The translations under genes and the position numbers were made by a program. Below are positions 7,203 through 14,915 of a DNA stretch of 37,074 bases, piece after piece. The notes beneath the pieces are model-generated. The model ran no database searches. It saw nothing but the letters and a program-made list of their open reading frames with translations, and was not told the origin of the DNA. Source of the DNA: Burkholderiaceae bacterium (GTDB taxonomy: Bacteria; Pseudomonadota; Gammaproteobacteria; Burkholderiales; Burkholderiaceae_C); contig JANJVG010000132.1 in assembly GCA_024710165.1 (NCBI GenBank), forward strand, positions 1 to 37,074, in the 5' to 3' direction. Position 1 is the stretch's first letter. Each line of letters starts with the position of its first letter.

Positions 7203-8951
7203 ATGCCCACGCCAGCTCTGCTGCAGGTGCGTGTCGGCCAGCATTCCGACGCGGGCCGCAAGAGAGTCAACCAGGACTTCCATGGCGCCAGCCTGCCCGA
7301 GGGGCCGCAGCGCCAGAGCAAGGGCGTGGCGGTGGCGCTGGCCGACGGCATTGGCAGCAGCGATGTCAGCGACGTGGCCGCCGCCGCCGCCGTGCATGCG
7401 CTGCTGGTGGACTACTACTGCACCTCCGACGCCTGGAGCGTCAAGCGCTCGGCCCAGTGCGTGATCGCGGCCACCAACTCGTGGCTGCATGCGCAAACGC
7501 GGCGCAGCCCCTACCGATTCGACCAGGACCGGGGCTACGTCTGCACGCTCAGCGCGCTCATCGTGAAGGGGGCCACGGCGCACCTGTTCCATGTGGGCGA
7601 CACGCGCATCCACCGCGTGCAGGGCCGCACGCTGGAGCAGCTCACCGAAGACCACCGCGTGTGCATGACCGACGGGCGCAGCTACCTGGGCCGCGCACTG
7701 GGCGTGCAGCCCCAGATCGAAATCGACTACCGCAGCCTGCCGGTGGACGCGGGCGACGTGTTTGTGCTGAGCACCGACGGCGTGCACGAGCATGTACCGC
7801 CCGGCGCCATCGTACAGGCCCTTGCCCACCACGCCCCCGACCTGGACGCCGCAGCACGCAGCATCGTGCAGCAGGCGCTGGAGAACGGCAGCCCGGACAA
7901 CTGCACGGTGCAGATCGTCGCCATCGACCGCGTGGCCCTGGCCGACTCCGGCGAAATGCAGCACCAGCGCGCCCGACTGCGCCTGCCGCCGGTGCTGTCG
8001 GCACGCGAGCCGTTCGAGGGCTACGAGATCGTGCGCGAGCTGCACGCCAGCCACCGCAGCCATGTGTACCTGGCCACCGAGCCAGGCAGCGGCCGCCAGG
8101 TGGTCATCAAGACCCCGTCCATCGACCGGCAGGAAGACCAGGCCTTCCTCGACCGCTTTGTGCTGGAGGAATGGATTGCGCGGCGCATCGACAGCCCGCA
8201 TGTGCTGCGCCCGGCCGACGGAGCGCAGCCCCGCCCGCGCGAGCACCTGTTCGTGGCCATGGAGCATGTGAGCGGCCAGACCCTGGCGCAGTGGATGACC
8301 GACCACCCCCACCCCAGCCTGGTGGAGGTGCGCGACATCGTAGGCCAGGTGGCGCGCGGGCTGCAGGCCTTTCACCGGCGCGAGATGCTGCACCTGGACC
8401 TGCGGCCCGAGAACGTGCTGATCGATGCCCAGGGCACGGCAAAGATCATCGACTTTGGCGCCGTGCAGGTGGCTGGACTGACCGAGGCCCAACCCGCTGG
8501 AGAGAGCCCGCCGGTGCTGGGCCATCTGCACTACACCGCCCCCGAATGCCTGCTGGGCGAAGCCCCCACGCCCAGTGCCGACCTGTACGCCCTGGGCGTG
8601 CTCACCTACCAGATGCTGACCGGCCGCCTGCCCTATGGCAGCCACGGCGCCGCTGTGCGCACGCCCGCCGACCTGCGCCGCCTGCAGTACCGCAGCGCGC
8701 TGGACGAGCACCGCCCCATTCCCGCATGGATGGACGCCGTGCTCGAACGTGCCGTGCACCCCCAGCCGCACAAACGCCAGCAGGCGCTCACCGAATTCGT
8801 GCACGACCTGCATCACCCCGGTGCAGCCTACCTGCGCCAGCACCGCCTGCCGCTGACCGAGCGCCACCCGCTGGTGTTCTGGCGCGCTCTTTCGCTGCTG
8901 CTGGGGTTGGCGGTGGTGCTGCTCCTGGGCGTGGTGCACAGCCTGCGCTGA
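7203..8951 (+). CDS. PP2C phosphatase / protein kinase fusion with C-terminal membrane anchor
   Basis: This 582-residue protein joins two opposing signalling enzymes. Residues about 8-240 form a PP2C-type Ser/Thr phosphatase with its metal-binding motifs: RKRVNQD, ADGIG, VGDTR, STDGV and PDNCTV. Residues about 270-530 form a Hanks-type kinase with VVIK, a catalytic loop HLDLRPENV, DFG and APE. The kinase departs from the rule: the Gly-rich loop is replaced by LHASHRSHVYLA, HRD has become HLD, and the catalytic-loop Lys is Arg. One hydrophobic helix at about 553-577 would anchor it with both domains in the cytoplasm. It starts one base after the FNT channel stop, so the two are coupled. Control of the nitrite channel or reductase by reversible phosphorylation is an inference from position only. 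Confidence 0.9.
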   Translation: MPTPALLQVRVGQHSDAGRKRVNQDFHGASLPEGPQRQSKGVAVALADGIGSSDVSDVAAAAAVHALLVDYYCTSDAWSVKRSAQCVIAATNSWLHAQTRRSPYRFDQDRGYVCTLSALIVKGATAHLFHVGDTRIHRVQGRTLEQLTEDHRVCMTDGRSYLGRALGVQPQIEIDYRSLPVDAGDVFVLSTDGVHEHVPPGAIVQALAHHAPDLDAAARSIVQQALENGSPDNCTVQIVAIDRVALADSGEMQHQRARLRLPPVLSAREPFEGYEIVRELHASHRSHVYLATEPGSGRQVVIKTPSIDRQEDQAFLDRFVLEEWIARRIDSPHVLRPADGAQPRPREHLFVAMEHVSGQTLAQWMTDHPHPSLVEVRDIVGQVARGLQAFHRREMLHLDLRPENVLIDAQGTAKIIDFGAVQVAGLTEAQPAGESPPVLGHLHYTAPECLLGEAPTPSADLYALGVLTYQMLTGRLPYGSHGAAVRTPADLRRLQYRSALDEHRPIPAWMDAVLERAVHPQPHKRQQALTEFVHDLHHPGAAYLRQHRLPLTERHPLVFWRALSLLLGLAVVLLLGVVHSLR

Positions 8952-9030
8952 CAAGGCCCAGTGCCTGCAGGGGGCGGCGCTTTCACAGCACAATCGGCAC
9001 CCTTGCTGTTTTCATTCCAGACCACGCACC

Positions 9031-9951
9031 ATGGCCATCAGCCACTACCTCAAAGACATCGGACGCGGCAAGGAGGGCGCACGCGCCCTGAATCGTGCGC
9101 AGGCCGCCGACCTGCTGGGCCAGGTGCTCGACGGCACCGCCAGCGACCTCGAAGTGGGTGCCTTCTGCATTGCCATGCGCATCAAGGGCGAAACGCCCGA
9201 AGAAATGGCAGGCTTCCTGGATGCCGTGCACGATCGGCTGGAGATGCTGCCCGCCAGCCACCGCACGCTGGTGGTGCTGCCCAGCTACAACGGCGCACGC
9301 AAGCTCCCCGTGCTGACCCCGCTGCTGGCGCTGCTGCTGGCGCGCCAGGGCCTCCCCGTGCTGGTGCACGGCACGGCCACGGAAGACCGGCGCGTCGGCA
9401 GCCAGGATGTACTGGCCGCGCTAGGGGTCGAACCTCTGCAGGAGCTGGATGCAATCGCCCCTGGCGCGGTGGCTTTTGCGCCCACGGCGCTGCTGCTGCC
9501 CGGTCTGGCTCGGCTGCTGGCGGTGCGCCGCACCCTGGGCCTGCGCAACAGCGCGCACAGCCTCGTCAAGCTCATGGACCCGTTGGCCCCGGTGGCCGGC
9601 GGCAGCCTGATCGTGAGCAGCTACACGCACCCCGAATATGCCGAATCCATGGCCGCCACCATCACCCTGATGGGCACCGACGCGCTGCTGTTGCGCGGCA
9701 CTGAAGGCGAGCCCGTGGCCGACCCACGCCGCACACCCCGGATGGACGGTTTTCGCTCAGGTCAGCCCCTGCGCCTGCAGGAGACCCAAGGCGGCCCGCT
9801 AACCACCCTGCCCGCCCTGCCCCCGGGCACCGACGTGGCGGCCACGGCTGCCTACACCCGCGCCGTGCTCGGCGGCGAGCTGCCGGTGCCCCCGCCGATT
9901 GCGCTGCAGGTGGAACACATATTGCATATGACGGAGCACATCGCTACCTGA
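9031..9951 (+). CDS. ybiB: YbiB-like protein, anthranilate phosphoribosyltransferase superfamily
   Basis: This 306-residue protein has the fold signature of the TrpD family: an N-terminal helical part with LNRAQAADLLGQVLDG and a nucleoside-phosphorylase-like core. It has ETPEEMAGFLDAV, VLVHGTA and LGLRNSAHSLVKLMDP at the expected spots. It does not fit TrpD in the substrate loops, and there is no trp context. The closest described group is YbiB (TrpD2), which in Escherichia coli binds nucleic acid and is not a biosynthetic enzyme. It lies 79 bp after the kinase gene and 7 bp before cobA, in the operon. Why this family travels with nitrite assimilation is unknown. Confidence 0.85.
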   Translation: MAISHYLKDIGRGKEGARALNRAQAADLLGQVLDGTASDLEVGAFCIAMRIKGETPEEMAGFLDAVHDRLEMLPASHRTLVVLPSYNGARKLPVLTPLLALLLARQGLPVLVHGTATEDRRVGSQDVLAALGVEPLQELDAIAPGAVAFAPTALLLPGLARLLAVRRTLGLRNSAHSLVKLMDPLAPVAGGSLIVSSYTHPEYAESMAATITLMGTDALLLRGTEGEPVADPRRTPRMDGFRSGQPLRLQETQGGPLTTLPALPPGTDVAATAAYTRAVLGGELPVPPPIALQVEHILHMTEHIAT

Positions 9952-9958
9952 ATGCACC

Positions 9959-10765
9959 ATGACCACACCCCAGACCCCCACCCAACGCACCGGCCTGCCC
10001 GGCTCCTGCACCCTGGTGGGCGCGGGGCCCGGCGATCCTGAATTGCTCACGCTGCGGGCGGTGCGCGCCATCGAGTCGGCCACGCTGCTGCTGGTGGACG
10101 ACCTGGTGAGCGAAGCCATCGTGGCACTCGCCCCGCGCCGTGCCCGCGTGGTGCGGGTAGGCAAGCGCGGCGGCTGCAAGAGCACGCCCCAGGCCTTCAT
10201 TGAAAAGCTCATGCACATGGCCGTGCACGAGGGCGAGCATGTAGTGCGCCTCAAGGGCGGCGACCCGTTCATCTTCGGGCGCGGCGGCGAGGAGGCCGAA
10301 CACCTGCGCGCAGCCGGCATTGCGGTGGAGGTGGTCAACGGCATCACGGCCGGCGTGGCGGGCCCCTCGGCGCTGGGCATCCCGGTCACGCACCGCGAGC
10401 ATGCCCACGGCGTGCTGTTCATCACCGGGCATGCCCAGCCCGGCGCCAGCGGCCCCGACTGGCGCCAGCTGGCCGCCACGGCCCGCACCTGCCGGCTCAC
10501 CCTGGTGATCTACATGGGCGTAGGCAGCGCCGCCCACCTCCAGCACGAATTGCTCTGCGGCCTGCCGGCCTGCACTCCCGTAGCCATCATCCAGCACGCC
10601 AGCATGCCCGGGCAACGCCAGGCGATCAGCACACTGGACCAGCTCGCCCACACCCTGGTGCGCGAAGGGCTGGGCAGTCCCTCCATCATCGTGGTGGGCG
10701 ACGTGGTGCGGGGCGCGGCCAGCCTGCACCAACCCCACGCCAGGCCCGTGGCCAGCACCGCCTGA
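9959..10765 (+). CDS. cobA: Uroporphyrinogen-III C-methyltransferase (SUMT)
   Basis: CobA methylates uroporphyrinogen III twice with S-adenosylmethionine to give precorrin-2, the precursor of siroheme, which NirB needs. The 268-residue, single-domain form lacks the CysG dehydrogenase/ferrochelatase part, so that step must be encoded elsewhere. Motifs include LVGAGPGDPELLTLRA near residue 18, the SUMT segment VVRLKGGDPFIFGRGGEEAEHL near 95, and PLxS-region variants GPSALGIPVTHRE. ATG 9959 is 7 bp after the ybiB stop. It is the last gene of the operon; I see no clear intrinsic terminator in the 139 bp before the convergent thioesterase gene. Confidence 0.95.
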   Translation: MTTPQTPTQRTGLPGSCTLVGAGPGDPELLTLRAVRAIESATLLLVDDLVSEAIVALAPRRARVVRVGKRGGCKSTPQAFIEKLMHMAVHEGEHVVRLKGGDPFIFGRGGEEAEHLRAAGIAVEVVNGITAGVAGPSALGIPVTHREHAHGVLFITGHAQPGASGPDWRQLAATARTCRLTLVIYMGVGSAAHLQHELLCGLPACTPVAIIQHASMPGQRQAISTLDQLAHTLVREGLGSPSIIVVGDVVRGAASLHQPHARPVASTA

Positions 10766-10904
10766 ACCCGGGCCACCATGGCGCCCTGAAACAGCGCATC
10801 ACGCGGCCCGGCCCCTGCGGGTGGCGATGCCGCCATGGGCAAGGCGGTAGGCACGGCAGCTCTGGCAGGCGGTAGGACGGCAGCCCTCGCAGGCACCGAG
10901 CCAC

Positions 10905-11369
10905 TCAGATCTGACCGAAACCCTCTGGCATCTGCACGGCCACCACTTCACCCTTGGCCGTGACCACGTCGCCAGCCCGGACCTGCGTCTCGACGATCAC
11001 CTTGCGTCCCTTGACCTCCCTGACTCTGCCGCGAATCACCAGTTCGACATCGATGGGTGTGGGCTTGAGGAAGTCCACATGCAATGAACCGGTCACAAAC
11101 CGAAAGGTCGGCAGCGAGTCCATGTCTCGCCCCTCCTGCCGGTACATGGCAGCGGCGGCAGTGCCCGTGCTGTGACAATCGATCAGCGAAGCGATCAGTC
11201 CCCCATAGGTGAACCCGGGCACCGAAGTATGGAAAGACTCCGGACGAAAGCGGGTGACGGTTTCATCGCCCTCCCACACGGTCTTGATCTGGTGACCATG
11301 CGGATTCCTGCTACCGCAACCGTAGCAATGCGATACGTTTTCGGGGTAATGATCCTGAAAAGCGTCCAT
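10905..11369 (-). CDS. PaaI-type hotdog-fold thioesterase
   Basis: This 154-residue protein belongs to the PaaI/hotdog acyl-CoA thioesterase group. The N-terminus carries CYGCGSRNPHG, typical of a subset of these proteins, followed by FTYGGLIASLIDCHSTGTA in the central helix and LHVDFLKPTPID and VVTAKGEVVAVQ in the strands. The ATG at 11369 has a good ribosome binding site (aggag). It probably hydrolyses a CoA thioester, substrate unknown. It is the last of three minus-strand genes (petA-like, transporter, thioesterase) with gaps of about 190 and 99 bp, so co-transcription is possible but not certain. Confidence 0.85.
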   Translation of the reverse strand: MDAFQDHYPENVSHCYGCGSRNPHGHQIKTVWEGDETVTRFRPESFHTSVPGFTYGGLIASLIDCHSTGTAAAAMYRQEGRDMDSLPTFRFVTGSLHVDFLKPTPIDVELVIRGRVREVKGRKVIVETQVRAGDVVTAKGEVVAVQMPEGFGQI

Positions 11370-11468
11370 GGGGGTTTTCTCCTGTCAGTGATGAGGGACA
11401 AAGGGGCAGGCACGCAAGGTGCAGGCACTGCATTCAGTCATCGCAGTCGGTCGGCTTCCATGCCACGC

Positions 11469-12461
11469 TCAAGGTCGTTCATTCGCCGGTTTGGTTCCCG
11501 GCGGCGGACCAAACAGGCGATCGGTGAGCTTGACATACCAGGCGGCGGCTTGCACCTGCACGATGTAGGCCAGTGCAATGAGCAATGCAGCATCGGCCCC
11601 TTGCGCACCAAAGACACCCATGGCGATGGCCAGCGCAATGGAAAGGTTGCGCATCACCGTGCCGTAGACCAGCGCAATGGCGTCCCCCCGCCGGAACAGT
11701 GTCTTGCCCACCAGCGTGCTGATGGCAAAGTTGAGCCCGTAGATGAGCACCAGCGGCAGCAGCAGGCCGGGCAGCAGCGCAGGCTCCGCAAGAATGTCGC
11801 GCGACTTCAATGCCATGGACACCAACACGATGCCCAGCACACCCAGGGTGGAGAACGGCGGAAACCTGGGTTTGAGTTGCTGGTTGAATTTCTGCTCGCC
11901 ATGCTTTGCAATCAGCCAGCGCTGGGTCAAGGTACCCAACAGCAGCGGCAGGAACACGATGAGTGCAATCTGCAGGAAGACCTGCAGCACCGGGATTTCC
12001 ACCACGGCACCGAGCAGCAGCTTCAGGTACACCGGCGCCAGCAAGGAGCCGGCAATCAGCCCGATGACGGTCATCTTCACGGCTGCGGGCACATTGCCCT
12101 TGGCAAAGCCGGTCCACGAAATCGTCATTCCCGAAGTGGGCAGCAGCGCCGTCAGCAGCAAGGCAAGACGCACCATGGGCTGGTCAGCAAAAAAGAGCAG
12201 CCCCATGCCGTAGCCGAGTGCCGGCATGAGCACAAAGTTGATGCCCTGCGTGACCACCTGCAGGCGCCCGTCTCCAGGCTTGAGGATGGCCTGCAGCGGT
12301 GTGGTGACCATCATGGGATAGACCATGAGAAAGGTCAGGGGCAGTATGGCGCTGCGCAGAAACGACGTCTCCGTCACCGCACCAAAGACCAGTCCCGCCA
12401 GCATGGCCAGAGGAATGCTCCAGGCCAGGTTTTTCTGCAGCCAGTTGAGGGCCTTCCACAT
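11469..12461 (-). CDS. Bile acid:sodium symporter/ACR3 superfamily transporter
   Basis: This 330-residue membrane protein shows about ten hydrophobic helices and belongs to the BASS/ACR3 superfamily. Characteristic stretches are PLTFLMVYPMMVTTPLQAI near residue 40 and LLPTSGMTISWTGFAKGN near residue 112. It is annotated in related genomes either as bile acid:sodium symporter or arsenic resistance protein. It has no Cys in the visible core helices, while ACR3 arsenite pumps usually have a conserved one, so I do not call it an arsenite exporter. ATG 12461 (MWKALNWLQKN) has ribosome binding site aaggag. The frame runs on to 12791, overlapping petA, but that part does not look like a transporter N-terminus. 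The neighbouring Rieske protein and divergent sigma-54 activator suggest a shared inducible unit. Confidence 0.85.
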   Translation of the reverse strand: MWKALNWLQKNLAWSIPLAMLAGLVFGAVTETSFLRSAILPLTFLMVYPMMVTTPLQAILKPGDGRLQVVTQGINFVLMPALGYGMGLLFFADQPMVRLALLLTALLPTSGMTISWTGFAKGNVPAAVKMTVIGLIAGSLLAPVYLKLLLGAVVEIPVLQVFLQIALIVFLPLLLGTLTQRWLIAKHGEQKFNQQLKPRFPPFSTLGVLGIVLVSMALKSRDILAEPALLPGLLLPLVLIYGLNFAISTLVGKTLFRRGDAIALVYGTVMRNLSIALAIAMGVFGAQGADAALLIALAYIVQVQAAAWYVKLTDRLFGPPPGTKPANERP

Positions 12462-12652
12462 CACGTCCGTCTCCTTTGTTTCGTTCAGGCGCGCCCCAAG
12501 CCCAGCATCGACAACGATGATGGAGTGCTTTTCCCGCAAGTGCAATTGTTTCATCGTTGGTCCGTGCCCTGGAATGGGCTCGTGGATGGGCTCCTGAACG
12601 CTGGCGCCGTGCGCCGCGTGCAAGACTGCCCCAGACTGCAGGGGCCCACACC

Positions 12653-13276
12653 TCAAGCCGTCCCACTGTCGTCCTCCCCGATGAGCAGCCTGGTATCCGT
12701 CAGGTACTTGTGCGGCGGCACTTCCAGGTTGGTGGGCGCCGGCTTGTTCTTGAACACCCGACCCGCATAGTCGAAGGTAGAGCCGTGACAAGGGCAGAAG
12801 AAGCCACCGTTCCAGTCGGCCGGCACACTGGGGTTGGACGTGCCTTCGGGCAGGGTGACGGGCGCGCAGCCCAGGTGGGTGCAGATGCCAATGGTCACCA
12901 GATACTCCGGATGAATGGCACGCTCTGTGTTGCGCGCATATTCGGGTTGCTGGTTCTTGCGCGAGTCCGGATCGGCCAGACCCGACATCTCCTTGAGGCT
13001 TTCCAGCATTTCAGGGGTGCGGCGCAGGATCCAAACCGGCTTGCCCCGCCACTCCACGGTCATCATGCCGCCCGGCTCCAGGCCGCTGATGTCCACCTCG
13101 ACACTGGCCCCTTGCGCCTTGGCCCTTTCGCTGGGGGCAAAACTGTTCACAAAGGGCACGGCCACCGCTCCTGCGGCTGCGGCCCCCATGGCAGTAGTGG
13201 CCAGCAGCCAGGTGCGGCGGTCGGTGTCCATTCCCGACGACGCGGGCTGGCCTTGAAGCGTGGTGTTGGCAGACAT
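12653..13276 (-). CDS. petA: Solitary Rieske iron-sulfur protein (PetA-like)
   Basis: This 207-residue protein is a ubiquinol-cytochrome c reductase-type Rieske subunit. A twin-arginine signal anchor (DRRTWLL followed by a hydrophobic Ala-rich helix) lies at about residues 18-45. The [2Fe-2S] boxes CTHLGC and CPCHGS are intact, and the Cys pair that forms the stabilising disulfide is present. In most Proteobacteria petA is followed by cytochrome b and c1 genes; here neither is nearby. It is followed instead by a transporter. It may be a second copy serving the bc1 complex under special conditions, or an electron carrier for something else. The ATG at 13276 has ribosome binding site aggaga. 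A sigma-54-like promoter is visible upstream at 13355-13370. Confidence 0.9.
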   Translation of the reverse strand: MSANTTLQGQPASSGMDTDRRTWLLATTAMGAAAAGAVAVPFVNSFAPSERAKAQGASVEVDISGLEPGGMMTVEWRGKPVWILRRTPEMLESLKEMSGLADPDSRKNQQPEYARNTERAIHPEYLVTIGICTHLGCAPVTLPEGTSNPSVPADWNGGFFCPCHGSTFDYAGRVFKNKPAPTNLEVPPHKYLTDTRLLIGEDDSGTA

Positions 13277-13354
13277 GGTGTTCTCCTTGTGGGACATTGA
13301 ACCTTGGCCCCTTGCCCCCACTGGGACCGGGTTGCCAAGGACTCACCCGATCAT

Positions 13355-13370
13355 TTCAAAAATCGTGCCA
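13355..13370 (-). promoter_or_regulatory. Candidate sigma-54 promoter for the petA-like gene
   Basis: On the minus strand this reads TGGCACG-ATTT-TTGAA. The -24 box is perfect and the GG-N10-G spacing is right, but the -12 element has GA where GC is preferred. Transcription would start near 13344, giving a leader of about 68 bases. The divergent gene encodes a sigma-54 activator, which supports the call. Confidence 0.5.
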
Positions 13371-13432
13371 ACGTCATCAGAAAAAATACCCATACAAAAC
13401 AACCACTTGTGCGTACGCCACAATCCCAAGAA

Positions 13433-13455
13433 CTGCCAACCGACATATTTGGCAG
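13433..13455. promoter_or_regulatory. Inverted repeat between petA and the sigma-54 activator gene
   Basis: Perfect 7-bp arms CTGCCAA and TTGGCAG are separated by 9 bases, and a further half-site TTTGGCA occurs at 13461-13467. The centre lies about 100 bp upstream of the predicted petA transcription start and about 40 bp upstream of the regulator ATG. This suits an enhancer site for the activator and also autoregulation. Confidence 0.5.
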
Positions 13456-13481
13456 AACAATTTGGCATAATTCGCAGCACC

Positions 13482-14783
13482 ATGCAAGCCCTGCCCGAGC
13501 TCACCGCGTTTCTTGAACATCTGCCCGAGCCACACATCCTGTTCGACACCCACTACCGGATCGTGGCAGCCAATGCAGCCTACCGGCGGCAGTTCAGCCC
13601 GCAACGCAGCGTCATCGGGCGTCCGTGCTACGAGGTGTCCCACCATTTCAACGTGCCCTGCGATCAGGCCGGAGAATCGTGTCCGCTGGCGCAATCGCGC
13701 CAATCGGGCCAGCGCGAGCGTGTCCTGCACCTGCACCACACCCCAAAAGGTGAGGAATACGTCAACATCGAGCTCTTCCCTCTCACCGGCCCCCAGGGCG
13801 AGCCTGCTTTCTTCGTCGAAAAGATGGAGCCGCTGCGCGTCACCCAGGGGCATTCCACAGCGCAGGGCCTGATCGGCCGATCCCCCGCCTTCCAGCGCAT
13901 GCTGGCGCTGGTTGCCCGGGTGAGCCCATCGCAGGCCAGTGTGTTGCTGCTGGGCGAATCCGGCACCGGCAAGGAACTGTTGGCCCGGGCCTTGCACGAA
14001 GCCAGCCCCCGTGCCGACAAGGCGCTGGTGGCGGTGGATTGTTCCAGCCTGACCGAGACGCTGTTCGAATCAGAACTGTTCGGCCACGAACGTGGCGCAT
14101 TCACCGGCGCCACGACAACAAAGCCAGGCCTGGTGGAAGCCGCCAACGGCGGAACGCTGTTCCTGGATGAGGTGGGAGACATTCCGCTGACCATGCAGGT
14201 CAAGTTGCTGCGCCTGCTGGAAACCGGCACCTTCCGCCGCGTGGGCAGCACAGACCTGCGCCGGACCGACATTCGCATTGTGTCCGCAACCCACCGCCAT
14301 CTGGAACAGATGGTGTCGGACGGGCGCTTTCGAGAAGACCTGTACTACCGCCTGAGCACCTTCCCGATCACGCTGCCGCCGTTGCGCGAGCGCGCTGGCG
14401 ACATCGCCCTGCTGGCGCCCGCCCTCCTCAAACGCGTGGCAGCCCCGCGCAACCTGCATCTGAGCGCTGAAGCGCTTCGGTTGTTGGAAGAACAACCGTA
14501 CCGGGGCAACGTGCGCGAGTTGCGCAACCTGCTGGAGCGCACCGCTCTGTTGTGCGACGGTGAAACCATCTCAGCCGCCCATGTGCAGGAAGCCATTGCC
14601 ACCGGACGGCAACCCCATGAAGCAGCACGAGCGCCCAGGCACACCAGCACAGACCTGCGCGAAATCGAACGTGAGGCCTTGCGTGATTTGGTAGCCCAAC
14701 ACCACGGTAGCCGAGCCGAACTGGCCCACAGACTGGGCATCAGCGAACGCTCGCTGTACCGCAAACTCAAATCGCTGGGATAG
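13482..14783 (+). CDS. Sigma-54-dependent activator with Cys-containing PAS domain
   Basis: This 433-residue enhancer-binding protein activates sigma-54 RNA polymerase. Residues about 5-125 form a PAS sensor domain that contains three cysteines in the pattern C-x10-C-x6-C (CYEVSHH...PCDQAGESCPL). The AAA+ domain follows, with Walker A GESGTGKE near residue 160, the sigma-54 contact loop GAFTGA near 205, and the Walker B region GTLFLDEVGD near 225. A Fis-type helix-turn-helix ends the protein (AHRLGISERSLYRKLKSLG). There is no receiver domain, so it senses its signal directly, possibly redox or a metal through the cysteines. I chose ATG 13482 (MQALPEL); the frame extends upstream to 13260 through low-quality sequence that overlaps petA. 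It is divergent from petA and likely controls it. Confidence 0.9.
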   Translation: MQALPELTAFLEHLPEPHILFDTHYRIVAANAAYRRQFSPQRSVIGRPCYEVSHHFNVPCDQAGESCPLAQSRQSGQRERVLHLHHTPKGEEYVNIELFPLTGPQGEPAFFVEKMEPLRVTQGHSTAQGLIGRSPAFQRMLALVARVSPSQASVLLLGESGTGKELLARALHEASPRADKALVAVDCSSLTETLFESELFGHERGAFTGATTTKPGLVEAANGGTLFLDEVGDIPLTMQVKLLRLLETGTFRRVGSTDLRRTDIRIVSATHRHLEQMVSDGRFREDLYYRLSTFPITLPPLRERAGDIALLAPALLKRVAAPRNLHLSAEALRLLEEQPYRGNVRELRNLLERTALLCDGETISAAHVQEAIATGRQPHEAARAPRHTSTDLREIEREALRDLVAQHHGSRAELAHRLGISERSLYRKLKSLG

Positions 14784-14862
14784 GAGCCTGTCGGACCCTG
14801 TGCCCCCCTTCCCACCCAATGGCGTGGCTACACTCGCCGCTGTGGCTGGCCGGCAATTCACT

Positions 14863-14915
14863 CATTTTTTTATAGCTACATACGCTTATTTTAAGAGCGC
14901 TGGAGCCATTTTTGA
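14863..14915 (+). repeat. Palindromic repeat, copy 2, at the start of the flavoprotein gene
   Basis: Forward copy of the family: tatagcta...acgctt...agagcgctggagccattttt. It occupies nearly half of the 128-bp gap before the flavoprotein gene and its last bases contain the apparent TTG start codon. Confidence 0.7.

Noticed and set aside
7149..8993. A 614-codon open frame on the minus strand opposite the phosphatase/kinase gene
   Set aside because: Shadow of the real gene; low-complexity composition and no recognisable motif.
11469..12461. Arsenite efflux pump call for the transporter
   Set aside because: No conserved Cys in the core helices and no ars genes nearby; kept as a superfamily call.
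12462..12791. Extended N-terminus for the BASS-type transporter
   Set aside because: It overlaps petA, is not hydrophobic, and the later ATG has a good ribosome binding site.
13449..13467. Sigma-54 promoter for the activator gene itself (tttggcagaacaatttggca)
   Set aside because: The GG-N10-GC spacing is not met; the segment is better read as part of the inverted-repeat operator.
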